This document shows, in pieces, positions 6,792 to 13,384 of a stretch of DNA of 13,384 nt. The stretch lies in the NCBI GenBank assembly GCA_002368805.1, contig DFFH01000153.1:1-13384 (forward strand). The letters run 5' to 3'. Position numbers and translations under genes: made by a program. This stretch comes from Mageeibacillus sp. UBA3781. Its GTDB lineage: Bacteria; Bacillota; Clostridia; Saccharofermentanales; Saccharofermentanaceae. Position 1 is the stretch's first letter. Each line of letters starts with the position of its first letter. Below the pieces are notes generated by a model. It searched no databases, had not been told where the DNA came from, and saw only the letters and a list, made by a program, of their open reading frames with translations.

Positions 6792-8533
6792 ACAAAGTGA
6801 AGGTTCTGTTTGTCTCTTCGGAGGTCTATCCGTTTGCAAAAGTCGGTGGTCTGGCTGATGTTGTCGGTGCACTGCCGGTGGAGCTGCAGCATCACCACTG
6901 CGATGCCAGAGTGATCATGCCGCTTTATAAGAGCATTAAGCAGAAACATGAGCATAATCTCGACTTCATCGGATGGAAGATGATCAAGATGGGCTGGAGA
7001 TCCCTTTATGCGGGCCTTTATACACTTACGATGAATGGTGTCCAGTTCTACTTTGTTGATAATGAATACTATTTCAACTTTGATCAGGTCTATGTGGAGT
7101 ATGTTTTCGATATCGAGCGTTTCTGCTTCTTCCAGAGAGCAGTACTCGATTTTCTCGGTGATTTCATGAGATTTGAACCGGATGTGCTTCACTGCAACGA
7201 CTGGCAGGCCGGAATGATGCCGCTGCTTCTCGATGCACATTATAAGAAGTACGGTTATCATACGAACATTAAAACGGTCTTTACGATCCATAATCTCAAG
7301 TATCAGGGTATTCATGGTATCGAAGTGATCCAGGATCTTTTGGATCTCCCGAGTGAGTATCTTACAGATGAACTGTCGATCAAGGATGGCGCGGTCAACT
7401 TCATGAAGGCAGGTATCGTTTACAGTAACTCTGTAACAACTGTATCTCCGACCTATGCATATGAGATCATGACCGATTACTACGGTGAAGGATTAAACCA
7501 CACACTGCAGCGCTATGCATATAAGGTTTCCGGTATCTTAAACGGAATCAATGCGGAAGAGTATAATCCTTCCAAAGATACGATGATCCCTCAGAAATAC
7601 TCGATCAAGAATTACGAAGAGGGAAAAGCCGTAAACAAAAAATCCATTCAGGAGCAGCTGGGTCTGGAAGTAAATCCGGGTGCCCCGCTCTGTACTATGA
7701 TCTCTCGTCTGGTTGACCAGAAGGGCCTCGATCTTCTCCTGCGTGTAGTGGAAGAAATGCTCTACGACGGCATGCAGATCGTCATCCTTGGTACAGGTGA
7801 TGCTTATTATGAGCGCTCTCTCGCAGATATTGCCGCGAGAAATCCGGGCAAGATGTGTGCATGTATTTCCTTTGATAACGGACTGGCGCATACACTTTAT
7901 GCAGGCTCGGATATCTTCCTGATGCCGTCTCTGTTTGAACCATGCGGCCTGTCCCAGCTGATCGCGATGACTTATGGTACGATCCCGATCGTCCGTGAGA
8001 CCGGCGGACTCCGTGATACTGTCGTTCCGTATAACGAGTTTACGGGAGAAGGTAATGGTTTCTCGTTTGCAAATATCAATGCACACGAATTCCTGTTCGT
8101 TACGAAGTATGCTTGTGATCTGTATCGTCACAATAAGCCTGTCTGGAATAAGCTGATCGAAGAAGGCATGAAGGCTGACTATTCCTGGAAGAAGTCCGCG
8201 GAAGAATATGCAGGTCTTTATTCCTTCATCACAGGTATTTCTATCGCTGATGACGAAGAACCCGAAAAGAAGCCTCTGACAGAAGAAATCCTTGATATCG
8301 GAAAAGAAAAGAAGGAAGAGGCTCCCAAGAAGGTAAAGAAGACTACTGCCAAGAAAACGGAAGTAAAGAAGACGACGACCAAGGCAGCTTCTTCTGAAAA
8401 GAAATCTACCGCATCCAAGTCTGCTTCGAAGACTTCCAAGACATCCTCGGCTTCTGCAAAGAAGACCACGAAGGCTGCTTCTGAAAAGTCTGAGAGCAAA
8501 GCTTCCTCTTCGAAGGAGACCAAGAAGTCATGA
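6788..8533 (+). CDS. glgA: Glycogen synthase (ADP-glucose, GT5) with lysine-rich C-terminal tail
   Basis: GlgA elongates alpha-1,4-glucan chains with glucose from ADP-glucose. The GT5 signatures are present: KVGGLADVVGALP with the ADP-glucose-binding Lys18, HCNDWQAG (His135, Asp138), TIHNLKYQG, SRLVDQKG with Arg307 and Lys312, and the C-terminal FEPCGLSQ with Glu384 followed by ETGGLRDTV. The synthase fold ends near residue 482 (EEYAGLYSFI), the usual family length. About 95 more residues follow: an acidic linker (DDEEPEKKPLTEE) and then residues 506-581, a low-complexity segment with 25 Lys, 17 Ser and only 8 Glu. ATG 6788 overlaps the glgD stop; AAAGGAG (6774-6780) lies 7 nt upstream. The stop overlaps the next gene's ATG by 4 nt. 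Function is secure; the tail is unusual. Confidence 0.96.
   Translation: MNKVKVLFVSSEVYPFAKVGGLADVVGALPVELQHHHCDARVIMPLYKSIKQKHEHNLDFIGWKMIKMGWRSLYAGLYTLTMNGVQFYFVDNEYYFNFDQVYVEYVFDIERFCFFQRAVLDFLGDFMRFEPDVLHCNDWQAGMMPLLLDAHYKKYGYHTNIKTVFTIHNLKYQGIHGIEVIQDLLDLPSEYLTDELSIKDGAVNFMKAGIVYSNSVTTVSPTYAYEIMTDYYGEGLNHTLQRYAYKVSGILNGINAEEYNPSKDTMIPQKYSIKNYEEGKAVNKKSIQEQLGLEVNPGAPLCTMISRLVDQKGLDLLLRVVEEMLYDGMQIVILGTGDAYYERSLADIAARNPGKMCACISFDNGLAHTLYAGSDIFLMPSLFEPCGLSQLIAMTYGTIPIVRETGGLRDTVVPYNEFTGEGNGFSFANINAHEFLFVTKYACDLYRHNKPVWNKLIEEGMKADYSWKKSAEEYAGLYSFITGISIADDEEPEKKPLTEEILDIGKEKKEEAPKKVKKTTAKKTEVKKTTTKAASSEKKSTASKSASKTSKTSSASAKKTTKAASEKSESKASSSKETKKS
8303..8530 (+). other. Low-complexity Lys/Ser/Thr/Ala tail of GlgA
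   Basis: This part of glgA encodes residues 506-581, which contain 25 Lys and 17 Ser in 76 positions with many KK and KT pairs (for example KKTTAKKTEVKK). It has no predicted fold, membrane segment or known catalytic motif and follows an acidic linker. It resembles the GlgB tail in composition but lacks its regular 12-residue period and is mixed in charge, with 8 Glu. Confidence 0.8.
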
Positions 8534-10662
8534 CCTCGCTGATCGCAAAGAAATCGGACTGTGTGGTGCATTGTTCGAGACTTGCGGAGTACAGGACTCC
8601 TTTCGGAGCTCAGAAGACAGGCGGTTATGTTGATTTATATATCGATGTGACTGTGCCTGTCGATCAGATCGTTCTTTGTTATGCATATGGTCTTTATGGC
8701 TTGTCGTATAACGAATTACGCATGAAGAAATATGAAACAGTTCCGGACCGGTGGCATTGCCGTCTGCGCATGCCGTCCGAGCCGGGACTGCTTTTTTACT
8801 GGTTCTGTCTTCGAAGCAAACCGGAAGATATCGAACAGATCGTCGATCCCGAGTACCATGAGCTTTTGTACCGCAAATACGACGAAAACCGTACGTATCT
8901 CTATTATGTTGCCTGCTGGGAAGGCGATGACGGCAAGGGAAAGTTTGCTTTCAGCGCACCTCGTGTCGGTGTGGAGGAAGAAAAATATCCCCATGCTTTC
9001 CAGATCACAGTCTATGAAGATGGATTTGTCACACCGGACTGGATGAAAGGCGCAGTGATGTACCAGATATTTCCGGACCGTTTCTTCCGTGGTTCCGACT
9101 ATTCTTTTGCTTCGATGGAGGAGACCGGAAAGAGCCGGCCGGAGCGTATATTCCATGAAGATTGGAATGAAGATGTCGATATCGATGGCAAACCGGAAAC
9201 GGGATATCTTGCCTGCGACTTTTATGGAGGAACACTGAAAGGTATCGCGGAGAAAGCAGACTATCTGAAATCTCTGAATATAGACGTTTTATATCTGAAC
9301 CCGATCTGTGAAGCAAGATCGAATCACCGATATGACACTGCGGATTATCTGAATGTTGATCCGATCCTGGGCGGAAAAGACGGATATAAAGCTTTTTCTT
9401 CCGTGATGAAAGAGAAGAATATCCGGTATATCCTTGATGGCGTATTCAGCCATACCGGTGCAGACAGCAGGTATTTCAACAAATACGGACGGTTTGATGC
9501 CCCAGGCGCCTACAGTGCTTTTGCCGAAGGAAAAGATAGCGATTACGCATCGTGGTACTCATTTCACCGTAATGAAAACGGCGACGTTGCCTATGATTCC
9601 TGGTGGGGATTCCCTGAACTTCCGAATACAAAAGAAGATGACCTGAGTTACCGGGAATATATCCTCGGTCCCAATGGAGTAGTTGCCAGCTGGATCCGTG
9701 GAGGAGCAAGCGGCGTTAGACTCGATGTGTCGGACGAACTTCCGGACTCCTTCCTGCGTGAGATGAGATCGACCGTCAAGAATGCGTCAAATGGTGATGC
9801 ACTGGTTCTTGGCGAGGTCTGGGAAGAAGTAACCACGAAGATCAGCTATGGCAGTTATCGTGATTTTGCATTCGGAAGAACACATGATACTGTCATGGGA
9901 TATCCGTTCCGTGAGGCACTGATATCCTTCCTGAAAGGTGATACAAGTGCCCGGACATGGAGCCTGACCATGGAAAAGTACCGTGAGAATCTTCCGGATC
10001 AGATGTTCTACTGTATGATGAATCTCATCTCCTCCCATGATGTTCCGCGTGCGATCACCATGCTGGCAGGAGCTCCGGATCCCGGAAACAGAGAAGCACA
10101 GAAGGAACTTCATCTGACAAAGAACATGAGAAGCCGCGGAGCAGCGCTGATGAAAATGGCATTTGCACTCCAGATGACTTATCCGGGCTGTCCCTGCACA
10201 TATTATGGTGATGAGATTGGCATGGACGGATATCGTGATCCGTTTAACAGAAGAACATATCCGTGGGAAAAAGAAAGCTCCTGGCAGAAAGATATGCTTT
10301 CTGTATTCCGGAATCTAAGTGCTCTGCGGTCAAAGTATAGTGTCCTTCGATGTGGAGAGATGAAAATACTTTATGCCGATGGTGATGACCTTATCTTTGA
10401 AAGAACACTGGATGAACAGGGAAGAGATCATTTCGGTAAGGTATGCGACGGACCTAAAAAGGTTTTGTGTATCATGAACCGAAGTGATAAAATGAAAACG
10501 ATGCTCCACCTGAAAGATATTTCAGAGATTGCGGAAATAGAGCACATTCCGGAAATATTCACCGGCGATGGTGAAACCGGATGTAAGGTGATAGGACCGG
10601 AGCAAAATGAGGAAACAGTAGAGATACATCCGCTTTCAGCAGTAATATGTATTTTGCCTTAA
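8530..10662 (+). CDS. Intracellular GH13 alpha-glucosidase/neopullulanase-like enzyme
   Basis: This is a 710-residue GH13 glycosidase with an N-terminal beta-sandwich-like region (about 1-165), a catalytic barrel starting at DWMKGAVMYQIFPDRFF, and a C-terminal beta domain. The catalytic regions are intact: I LDGVFSHTG (302-310), II GVRLDVSDELP with nucleophile Asp399, III GEVWEE with acid/base Glu429, and IV SSHDVPRA with Asp504. The architecture fits the neopullulanase / cyclomaltodextrinase / amylopullulanase-like group. No signal peptide is present, so it should act on cytoplasmic alpha-glucan, perhaps trimming glycogen or recycling maltodextrin. Its ATG overlaps the glgA stop (8530-8533), tying its synthesis to GlgA. 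The GH13 clan is certain; subfamily and exact bond specificity (alpha-1,4 or alpha-1,6) cannot be decided by eye. Confidence 0.88.
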   Translation: MTSLIAKKSDCVVHCSRLAEYRTPFGAQKTGGYVDLYIDVTVPVDQIVLCYAYGLYGLSYNELRMKKYETVPDRWHCRLRMPSEPGLLFYWFCLRSKPEDIEQIVDPEYHELLYRKYDENRTYLYYVACWEGDDGKGKFAFSAPRVGVEEEKYPHAFQITVYEDGFVTPDWMKGAVMYQIFPDRFFRGSDYSFASMEETGKSRPERIFHEDWNEDVDIDGKPETGYLACDFYGGTLKGIAEKADYLKSLNIDVLYLNPICEARSNHRYDTADYLNVDPILGGKDGYKAFSSVMKEKNIRYILDGVFSHTGADSRYFNKYGRFDAPGAYSAFAEGKDSDYASWYSFHRNENGDVAYDSWWGFPELPNTKEDDLSYREYILGPNGVVASWIRGGASGVRLDVSDELPDSFLREMRSTVKNASNGDALVLGEVWEEVTTKISYGSYRDFAFGRTHDTVMGYPFREALISFLKGDTSARTWSLTMEKYRENLPDQMFYCMMNLISSHDVPRAITMLAGAPDPGNREAQKELHLTKNMRSRGAALMKMAFALQMTYPGCPCTYYGDEIGMDGYRDPFNRRTYPWEKESSWQKDMLSVFRNLSALRSKYSVLRCGEMKILYADGDDLIFERTLDEQGRDHFGKVCDGPKKVLCIMNRSDKMKTMLHLKDISEIAEIEHIPEIFTGDGETGCKVIGPEQNEETVEIHPLSAVICILP

Positions 10663-10697
10663 TATATTAATAGGACAAAGGATTATGGGAGGTATTT

Positions 10698-11795
10698 ATG
10701 TCAGAAGTTGATGAGCAGGGTCGTCAGATCCTAAATGAAGTTACTGAGGACGTGACAAATAAGAAGTGCCCGAATTGTGGTGCGACAGTTGTTTTCGATC
10801 CGGAATCCGGTGGAATGCTCTGTGAATTCTGCGGATACAAGTGCGAACTGCCGAAGGCGGACTCCGAGAATGCCATCTGCGAACTTGATTTTGAATCTGC
10901 AGAGAAGACAGCAAGTTTTGAATGGGGCGCACAGAAGAAGTCGGTAGTTTGTAAGCAGTGTGGAGCTGAGACGATCTATGACGCGCTGGAGACAGCCGCT
11001 GTATGTCCTTTCTGTGGTTCTACGAGCGTAATGCCGGCTGCATCAAATGATTCCATGTCTCCGGGAGCTGTTGTACCGTTTGCTGTTCCGAAAGACAAGG
11101 CAGGCGAGAAATTCTCTTCCTGGCTCAAAGGCAAACTCTTTACTCCTTCCAAGGCAAAGAAAAATGCGAAGCCGGATTCTTTCCAGGGCGTATATCTTCC
11201 ATACTGGACATACGATGCACAGACTACTTCCAACTTCTCGGCCAGAGCAGGTTATGACCGCCGTGTAAAGAGAGGCGATAACTACGTAACAGAGACAACA
11301 TGGCGTCCGGTCAGCGGTGTGTATCAGGAATTCATTGACGATGAGACGGTAATGGCATCCAAGAGAAGTGACAATACTATTGTGAAGAGATGTGAACCGT
11401 TTGATTTCTCGAAACTCGTTCCTTATTCTCCGCAAGTCGTAGCCGGCTTTATTGCAGAACGCTATTCTATCGGATTAAAAGAAGGATGGGGAATTGCTCA
11501 GGAGTCGATCAAGAAACAGCTCCGGTCTCATATGGATCAGTATATTCGCAGGAACTGGCGCTGCGATCGTGTAGATTCACTCCGTTTCTCCACACTATAT
11601 AATAATATTACTTATAAATATCTGCTGGTTCCGGTATGGATCTCTTCGTTCAAGTATAACGATAAGGTATATCAGTTTGTGGTCAACGGCCAGACAGGAA
11701 AAGTCGGAGGACGCGCTCCTGTATCTGTTCTCCGTGTACTTGCGGCTATCGGTATCGGATTATTGGTCCTCGGCTTGCTCCTGCATTATACCTGA
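10698..11795 (+). CDS. Double zinc-ribbon protein with C-terminal membrane helix (unknown function)
   Basis: This is a 365-residue protein of unknown function. The N-terminus carries four CxxC pairs that make two zinc ribbons: CPNC (24-27) with CEFC (42-45), and CKQC (85-88) with CPFC (103-106). A middle domain of about 200 residues includes GVYLPYWTYDAQT. One hydrophobic helix ends the protein (about 342-361, VLRVLAAIGIGLLVLGLLL), leaving almost no residues after it, so it looks tail-anchored with the bulk cytoplasmic. Related proteins are usually annotated as TFIIB-type zinc ribbon-containing or primosomal N'-like, but no helicase motifs are visible here. GGGAGG precedes ATG 10698. It lies 35 nt after the GH13 gene with no terminator between, and a hairpin follows it, so it is likely the last gene of the glycogen transcript. 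No function is claimed. Confidence 0.85.
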   Translation: MSEVDEQGRQILNEVTEDVTNKKCPNCGATVVFDPESGGMLCEFCGYKCELPKADSENAICELDFESAEKTASFEWGAQKKSVVCKQCGAETIYDALETAAVCPFCGSTSVMPAASNDSMSPGAVVPFAVPKDKAGEKFSSWLKGKLFTPSKAKKNAKPDSFQGVYLPYWTYDAQTTSNFSARAGYDRRVKRGDNYVTETTWRPVSGVYQEFIDDETVMASKRSDNTIVKRCEPFDFSKLVPYSPQVVAGFIAERYSIGLKEGWGIAQESIKKQLRSHMDQYIRRNWRCDRVDSLRFSTLYNNITYKYLLVPVWISSFKYNDKVYQFVVNGQTGKVGGRAPVSVLRVLAAIGIGLLVLGLLLHYT

Positions 11796-11815
11796 TCAGC
11801 ATAAGCAATAGGCAT

Positions 11816-11859
11816 TTAATAAAGAAGTTCGCAACAATTGTTACGAACTTCTTTATTAA
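11816..11859 (+). terminator. Long inverted repeat, probable bidirectional terminator
   Basis: A 16-bp perfect inverted repeat (11816-11831 with 11844-11859) encloses a further 10-bp palindrome (AACAATTGTT, 11833-11842), with a single C/A mismatch between them. The whole can form a hairpin of up to about 20 paired positions. It starts 21 nt after the zinc-ribbon gene stop, and its right arm ends CTTCTTTATTAA, a T-rich end suited to termination. The AT-rich, symmetrical ends also allow termination from the other strand. Confidence 0.75.
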
Positions 11860-11879
11860 TTGTGTACAAATTGTGAAAT

Positions 11880-11896
11880 TTGTGCATTTTGCACAA
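11880..11896. promoter_or_regulatory. Palindromic operator-like site TTGTGCA-TTT-TGCACAA
   Basis: This is a perfect 7-3-7 inverted repeat ending 10 nt before the -35 of the surface-protein promoter. Two more TTGTG half-sites precede it at 11860-11864 and 11871-11875. The TTGTG...CACAA outline resembles Rex (NADH-sensing) and CRP/FNR-like operators. Which regulator binds, if any, cannot be read from the sequence. Confidence 0.5.
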
Positions 11897-11906
11897 TCAA
11901 AAACGG

Positions 11907-11935
11907 TTGAGCAAAATGATTTGATAGTTTAATAT
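11907..11935 (+). promoter_or_regulatory. Predicted sigma-A promoter of the surface-protein gene
   Basis: TTGAGC (11907-11912) is followed after 17 nt by TAATAT (11930-11935); the overlapping TTTAAT (11928-11933) is an alternative -10 with a 15-nt spacer. It lies downstream of the hairpin and about 60 nt before the ATG, so the gene is a separate transcription unit. Confidence 0.55.
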
Positions 11936-11997
11936 GATTTTGGTTGGGTCTGTTTAACAGGCATATTTCATCGGTTGGTGACAATTGGAGGGTTATC

Positions 11998-13384
11998 ATG
12001 ACAGAAGAGAAAACACAGAAACGTACGGCCGCAGACCGTTTTGGCCGCTGGATCAGGGTTTTGTCCTGTACTTTAGTTATCGCGTTCCTGGGAGCGCAGG
12101 GTATCGCGGCATTACCGTCCGGAGCGGCAAATGATCATCTTTCTAATGAGAGTTCTAGCGGGTTAAATCCTGATAATCCATTTAACTATGCGCTGTTTTG
12201 CTTTGGCAACCTCGAAGTAGGAGGAGGCCAGGGTCATCATTCTACCGGTGCTTTTGCTATCGGTGGAGATGCAAAATTCGGCGATTTCTCTTTCGCAGCA
12301 AGTAACGCTGCGCCTGGTGAGCGTGGACTGTCCCAGCTTATCGTAGCAGGTCAGCTGAATTTTGAAGTCCTCAATACTCTCCGTGGTAATCTCGAAGTAT
12401 CTTCTGTATCTAATATTCATGGTTCAACATATGGTTTCAGCTCCGATGCATATCACATCGTTGAAGGAATCACAGTGAGCTTTGGAGATAGAAAAGCAGC
12501 TATGGTATCCCGTGCAAATAGCGCTAACAGCTTTGCACAGACAAACTCCAATGCGATCCTGAGCAAGCAGGGTGGCGGCGGATGGCTGGAAGTAGAAGCT
12601 AAGACTCCGGCTGGATTTGATGCTTCTAAAGATGTTCTCATCTTTAATCTCCCGGAAGGAACAAACAAACTGTACGTTCCGGAAGGTGTTAATGTAATCA
12701 TCAATGTACGTGGCGATTCTGTTAACTATTTCCCGCAGCTGATGTATGGTTCTTTTAATAGTGCCAGCACACCGAATGATGGTGGTGACGATCGTGACCG
12801 TCATGTTGTTTGGAACTTTGCAGAAGCAAAGAGCATCTATGTTCCGGATAACCTGGCTCTTCATGGTGCTGTTCTTGCTCCGAACGCTTATATCCAGAAG
12901 CTCGGTGGTAACACAAATGGTGCAGTTATCTGTGCATCCATCTTTACAACATCCGAGTTCCACACTATTTCCAATAGTGTAAAGTATAACTTTACTACAC
13001 CGACTCCGGCTCCGACAGCAACTCCGGTTCCTACAGCTACACCGAAGCCGACAGCAACTCCGGTTCCGACAGCTACACCGAAGCCGACAGCAACGCCGGT
13101 TCCGACAGCTACGCCGAAGCCGACTGCAACGCCGGTTCCTACAGCTACGCCGAAGCCGACAGCAACGCCGGTTCCTACAGCTACACCGGTTCCGACAGCT
13201 ACGCCGAAGCCGACAGCTACACCGATCCCGTCACCGACACCGGTTCCGACAGCAACACCTATGCCGTCACCGACACCGAAGCCGACAGCAACTCCGGTTC
13301 CGACAGCTACACCGAAGCCGACAGCTACACCGAAGCCGACAGCTACTCCGAAGCCGACGGCTACTCCGAAGCCGACAGCTACAC
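11998..13384 (+). CDS. Secreted choice-of-anchor A family surface protein with Pro-Thr repeat tail (3' partial)
   Basis: The frame is open from ATG 11998 to the window edge (462 codons, no stop). GGAGGG (11987-11992) lies 5 nt before the ATG. A basic N-terminus (to about residue 20) and a hydrophobic core (about 21-38, VLSCTLVIAFLGAQGIAA) form a signal peptide. Residues about 60-320 match the choice-of-anchor A/collagen-binding-like adhesive domain: FNYALFCFGNLEVGGG at the front, the AIGGDAKF strand, then VVWNFAEA (270-277) and GAVLAPNA (290-297). From residue 335 a Pro-Thr-Ala hexapeptide array begins and continues past the edge. It probably spans the wall, with an anchor or sorting signal still to come. 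The product is likely extracellular and adhesive; the ligand is unknown. It has its own promoter, separate from the glycogen operon. Confidence 0.85.
   Translation, partial: MTEEKTQKRTAADRFGRWIRVLSCTLVIAFLGAQGIAALPSGAANDHLSNESSSGLNPDNPFNYALFCFGNLEVGGGQGHHSTGAFAIGGDAKFGDFSFAASNAAPGERGLSQLIVAGQLNFEVLNTLRGNLEVSSVSNIHGSTYGFSSDAYHIVEGITVSFGDRKAAMVSRANSANSFAQTNSNAILSKQGGGGWLEVEAKTPAGFDASKDVLIFNLPEGTNKLYVPEGVNVIINVRGDSVNYFPQLMYGSFNSASTPNDGGDDRDRHVVWNFAEAKSIYVPDNLALHGAVLAPNAYIQKLGGNTNGAVICASIFTTSEFHTISNSVKYNFTTPTPAPTATPVPTATPKPTATPVPTATPKPTATPVPTATPKPTATPVPTATPKPTATPVPTATPVPTATPKPTATPIPSPTPVPTATPMPSPTPKPTATPVPTATPKPTATPKPTATPKPTATPKPTAT
13000..13384 (+). repeat. 18-bp tandem repeats encoding PTATP(K/V) hexapeptides
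   Basis: Twenty complete hexapeptide units and a partial one are visible from residue 339, after a short TPTPAP lead-in at 335. The first eight units alternate strictly PTATPV and PTATPK, a 36-bp higher-order period. Then come VV, K, I, two PSPTP variants (PSPTPV and PSPTPK) with PTATPM between them, and a terminal run of K-only units. The array continues beyond the window. All units are 18 bp, so copy-number change keeps the frame. It should form an extended, basic, rigid stalk. Confidence 0.95.

Noticed and set aside
12424..12963. 179-codon minus-strand frame opposite the surface-protein gene
   Set aside because: The + strand frame has a signal peptide, a recognised domain and a repeat tail; the minus frame shows no ribosome binding site or known motif.
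12962..12980. 8-bp inverted repeat (ACACTATT / AATAGTGT) with a 3-nt loop
   Set aside because: It lies inside the surface-protein coding region just before the Pro-Thr array, has no T-tract and is AT-rich; most likely incidental.
13000..13384. Tandem repeats read as a possible CRISPR array
   Set aside because: The repeats are contiguous 18-bp coding units with no unique spacers and remain in one open frame.

Overview
The window reads as an anaerobic Clostridia-type Firmicute chromosome. Support for this: a three-subunit ferredoxin-dependent 2-oxoacid oxidoreductase, a glycogen cluster with the Firmicutes-type glgC-glgD pair, strong GGAGG-type ribosome binding sites on almost every gene, and a secreted choice-of-anchor A surface protein with a Pro-Thr tail. 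The family or genus cannot be settled from this stretch. Every gene is on the + strand. There is no tRNA, rRNA, insertion sequence or CRISPR array.

Layout. (1) 1-2119: the 3' end of an operon for a 2-oxoacid:ferredoxin oxidoreductase, with a partial alpha subunit, a TPP-binding beta subunit and a gamma subunit, closed by a strong hairpin terminator at 2206-2235. (2) 2329-10662: a glycogen operon in the order glgB, glgC, glgD, glgA and an intracellular GH13 glycosidase. Gaps are short (27 and 23 nt) or absent (4-nt ATGA overlaps at glgD/glgA and glgA/GH13). (3) 10698-11795: a double zinc-ribbon protein with one C-terminal membrane helix. It lies 35 nt after the GH13 gene with no terminator between, so it is probably the last gene of the same transcript; a long inverted repeat at 11816-11859 follows. 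(4) 11998 to the window end: a secreted surface protein with its own promoter and a palindromic operator-like site. Its Pro-Thr repeat tail runs off the window.

How the genes work together. GlgC, with its degenerate partner GlgD, makes ADP-glucose. GlgA polymerises it into alpha-1,4-glucan, GlgB adds alpha-1,6 branches, and the GH13 enzyme probably trims or degrades alpha-glucan in the cytoplasm. The oxidoreductase belongs to fermentative or amino-acid 2-oxoacid metabolism and is transcriptionally separate.

Most unusual observation. Both polymer-building enzymes, GlgB and GlgA, end in long, lysine-rich, low-complexity tails that resemble histone H1 C-termini. In GlgB the tail is built from 36-bp tandem repeats. 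Neither tail is part of the known catalytic fold. Together they suggest an undescribed way of organising, anchoring or regulating glycogen synthesis in this lineage.
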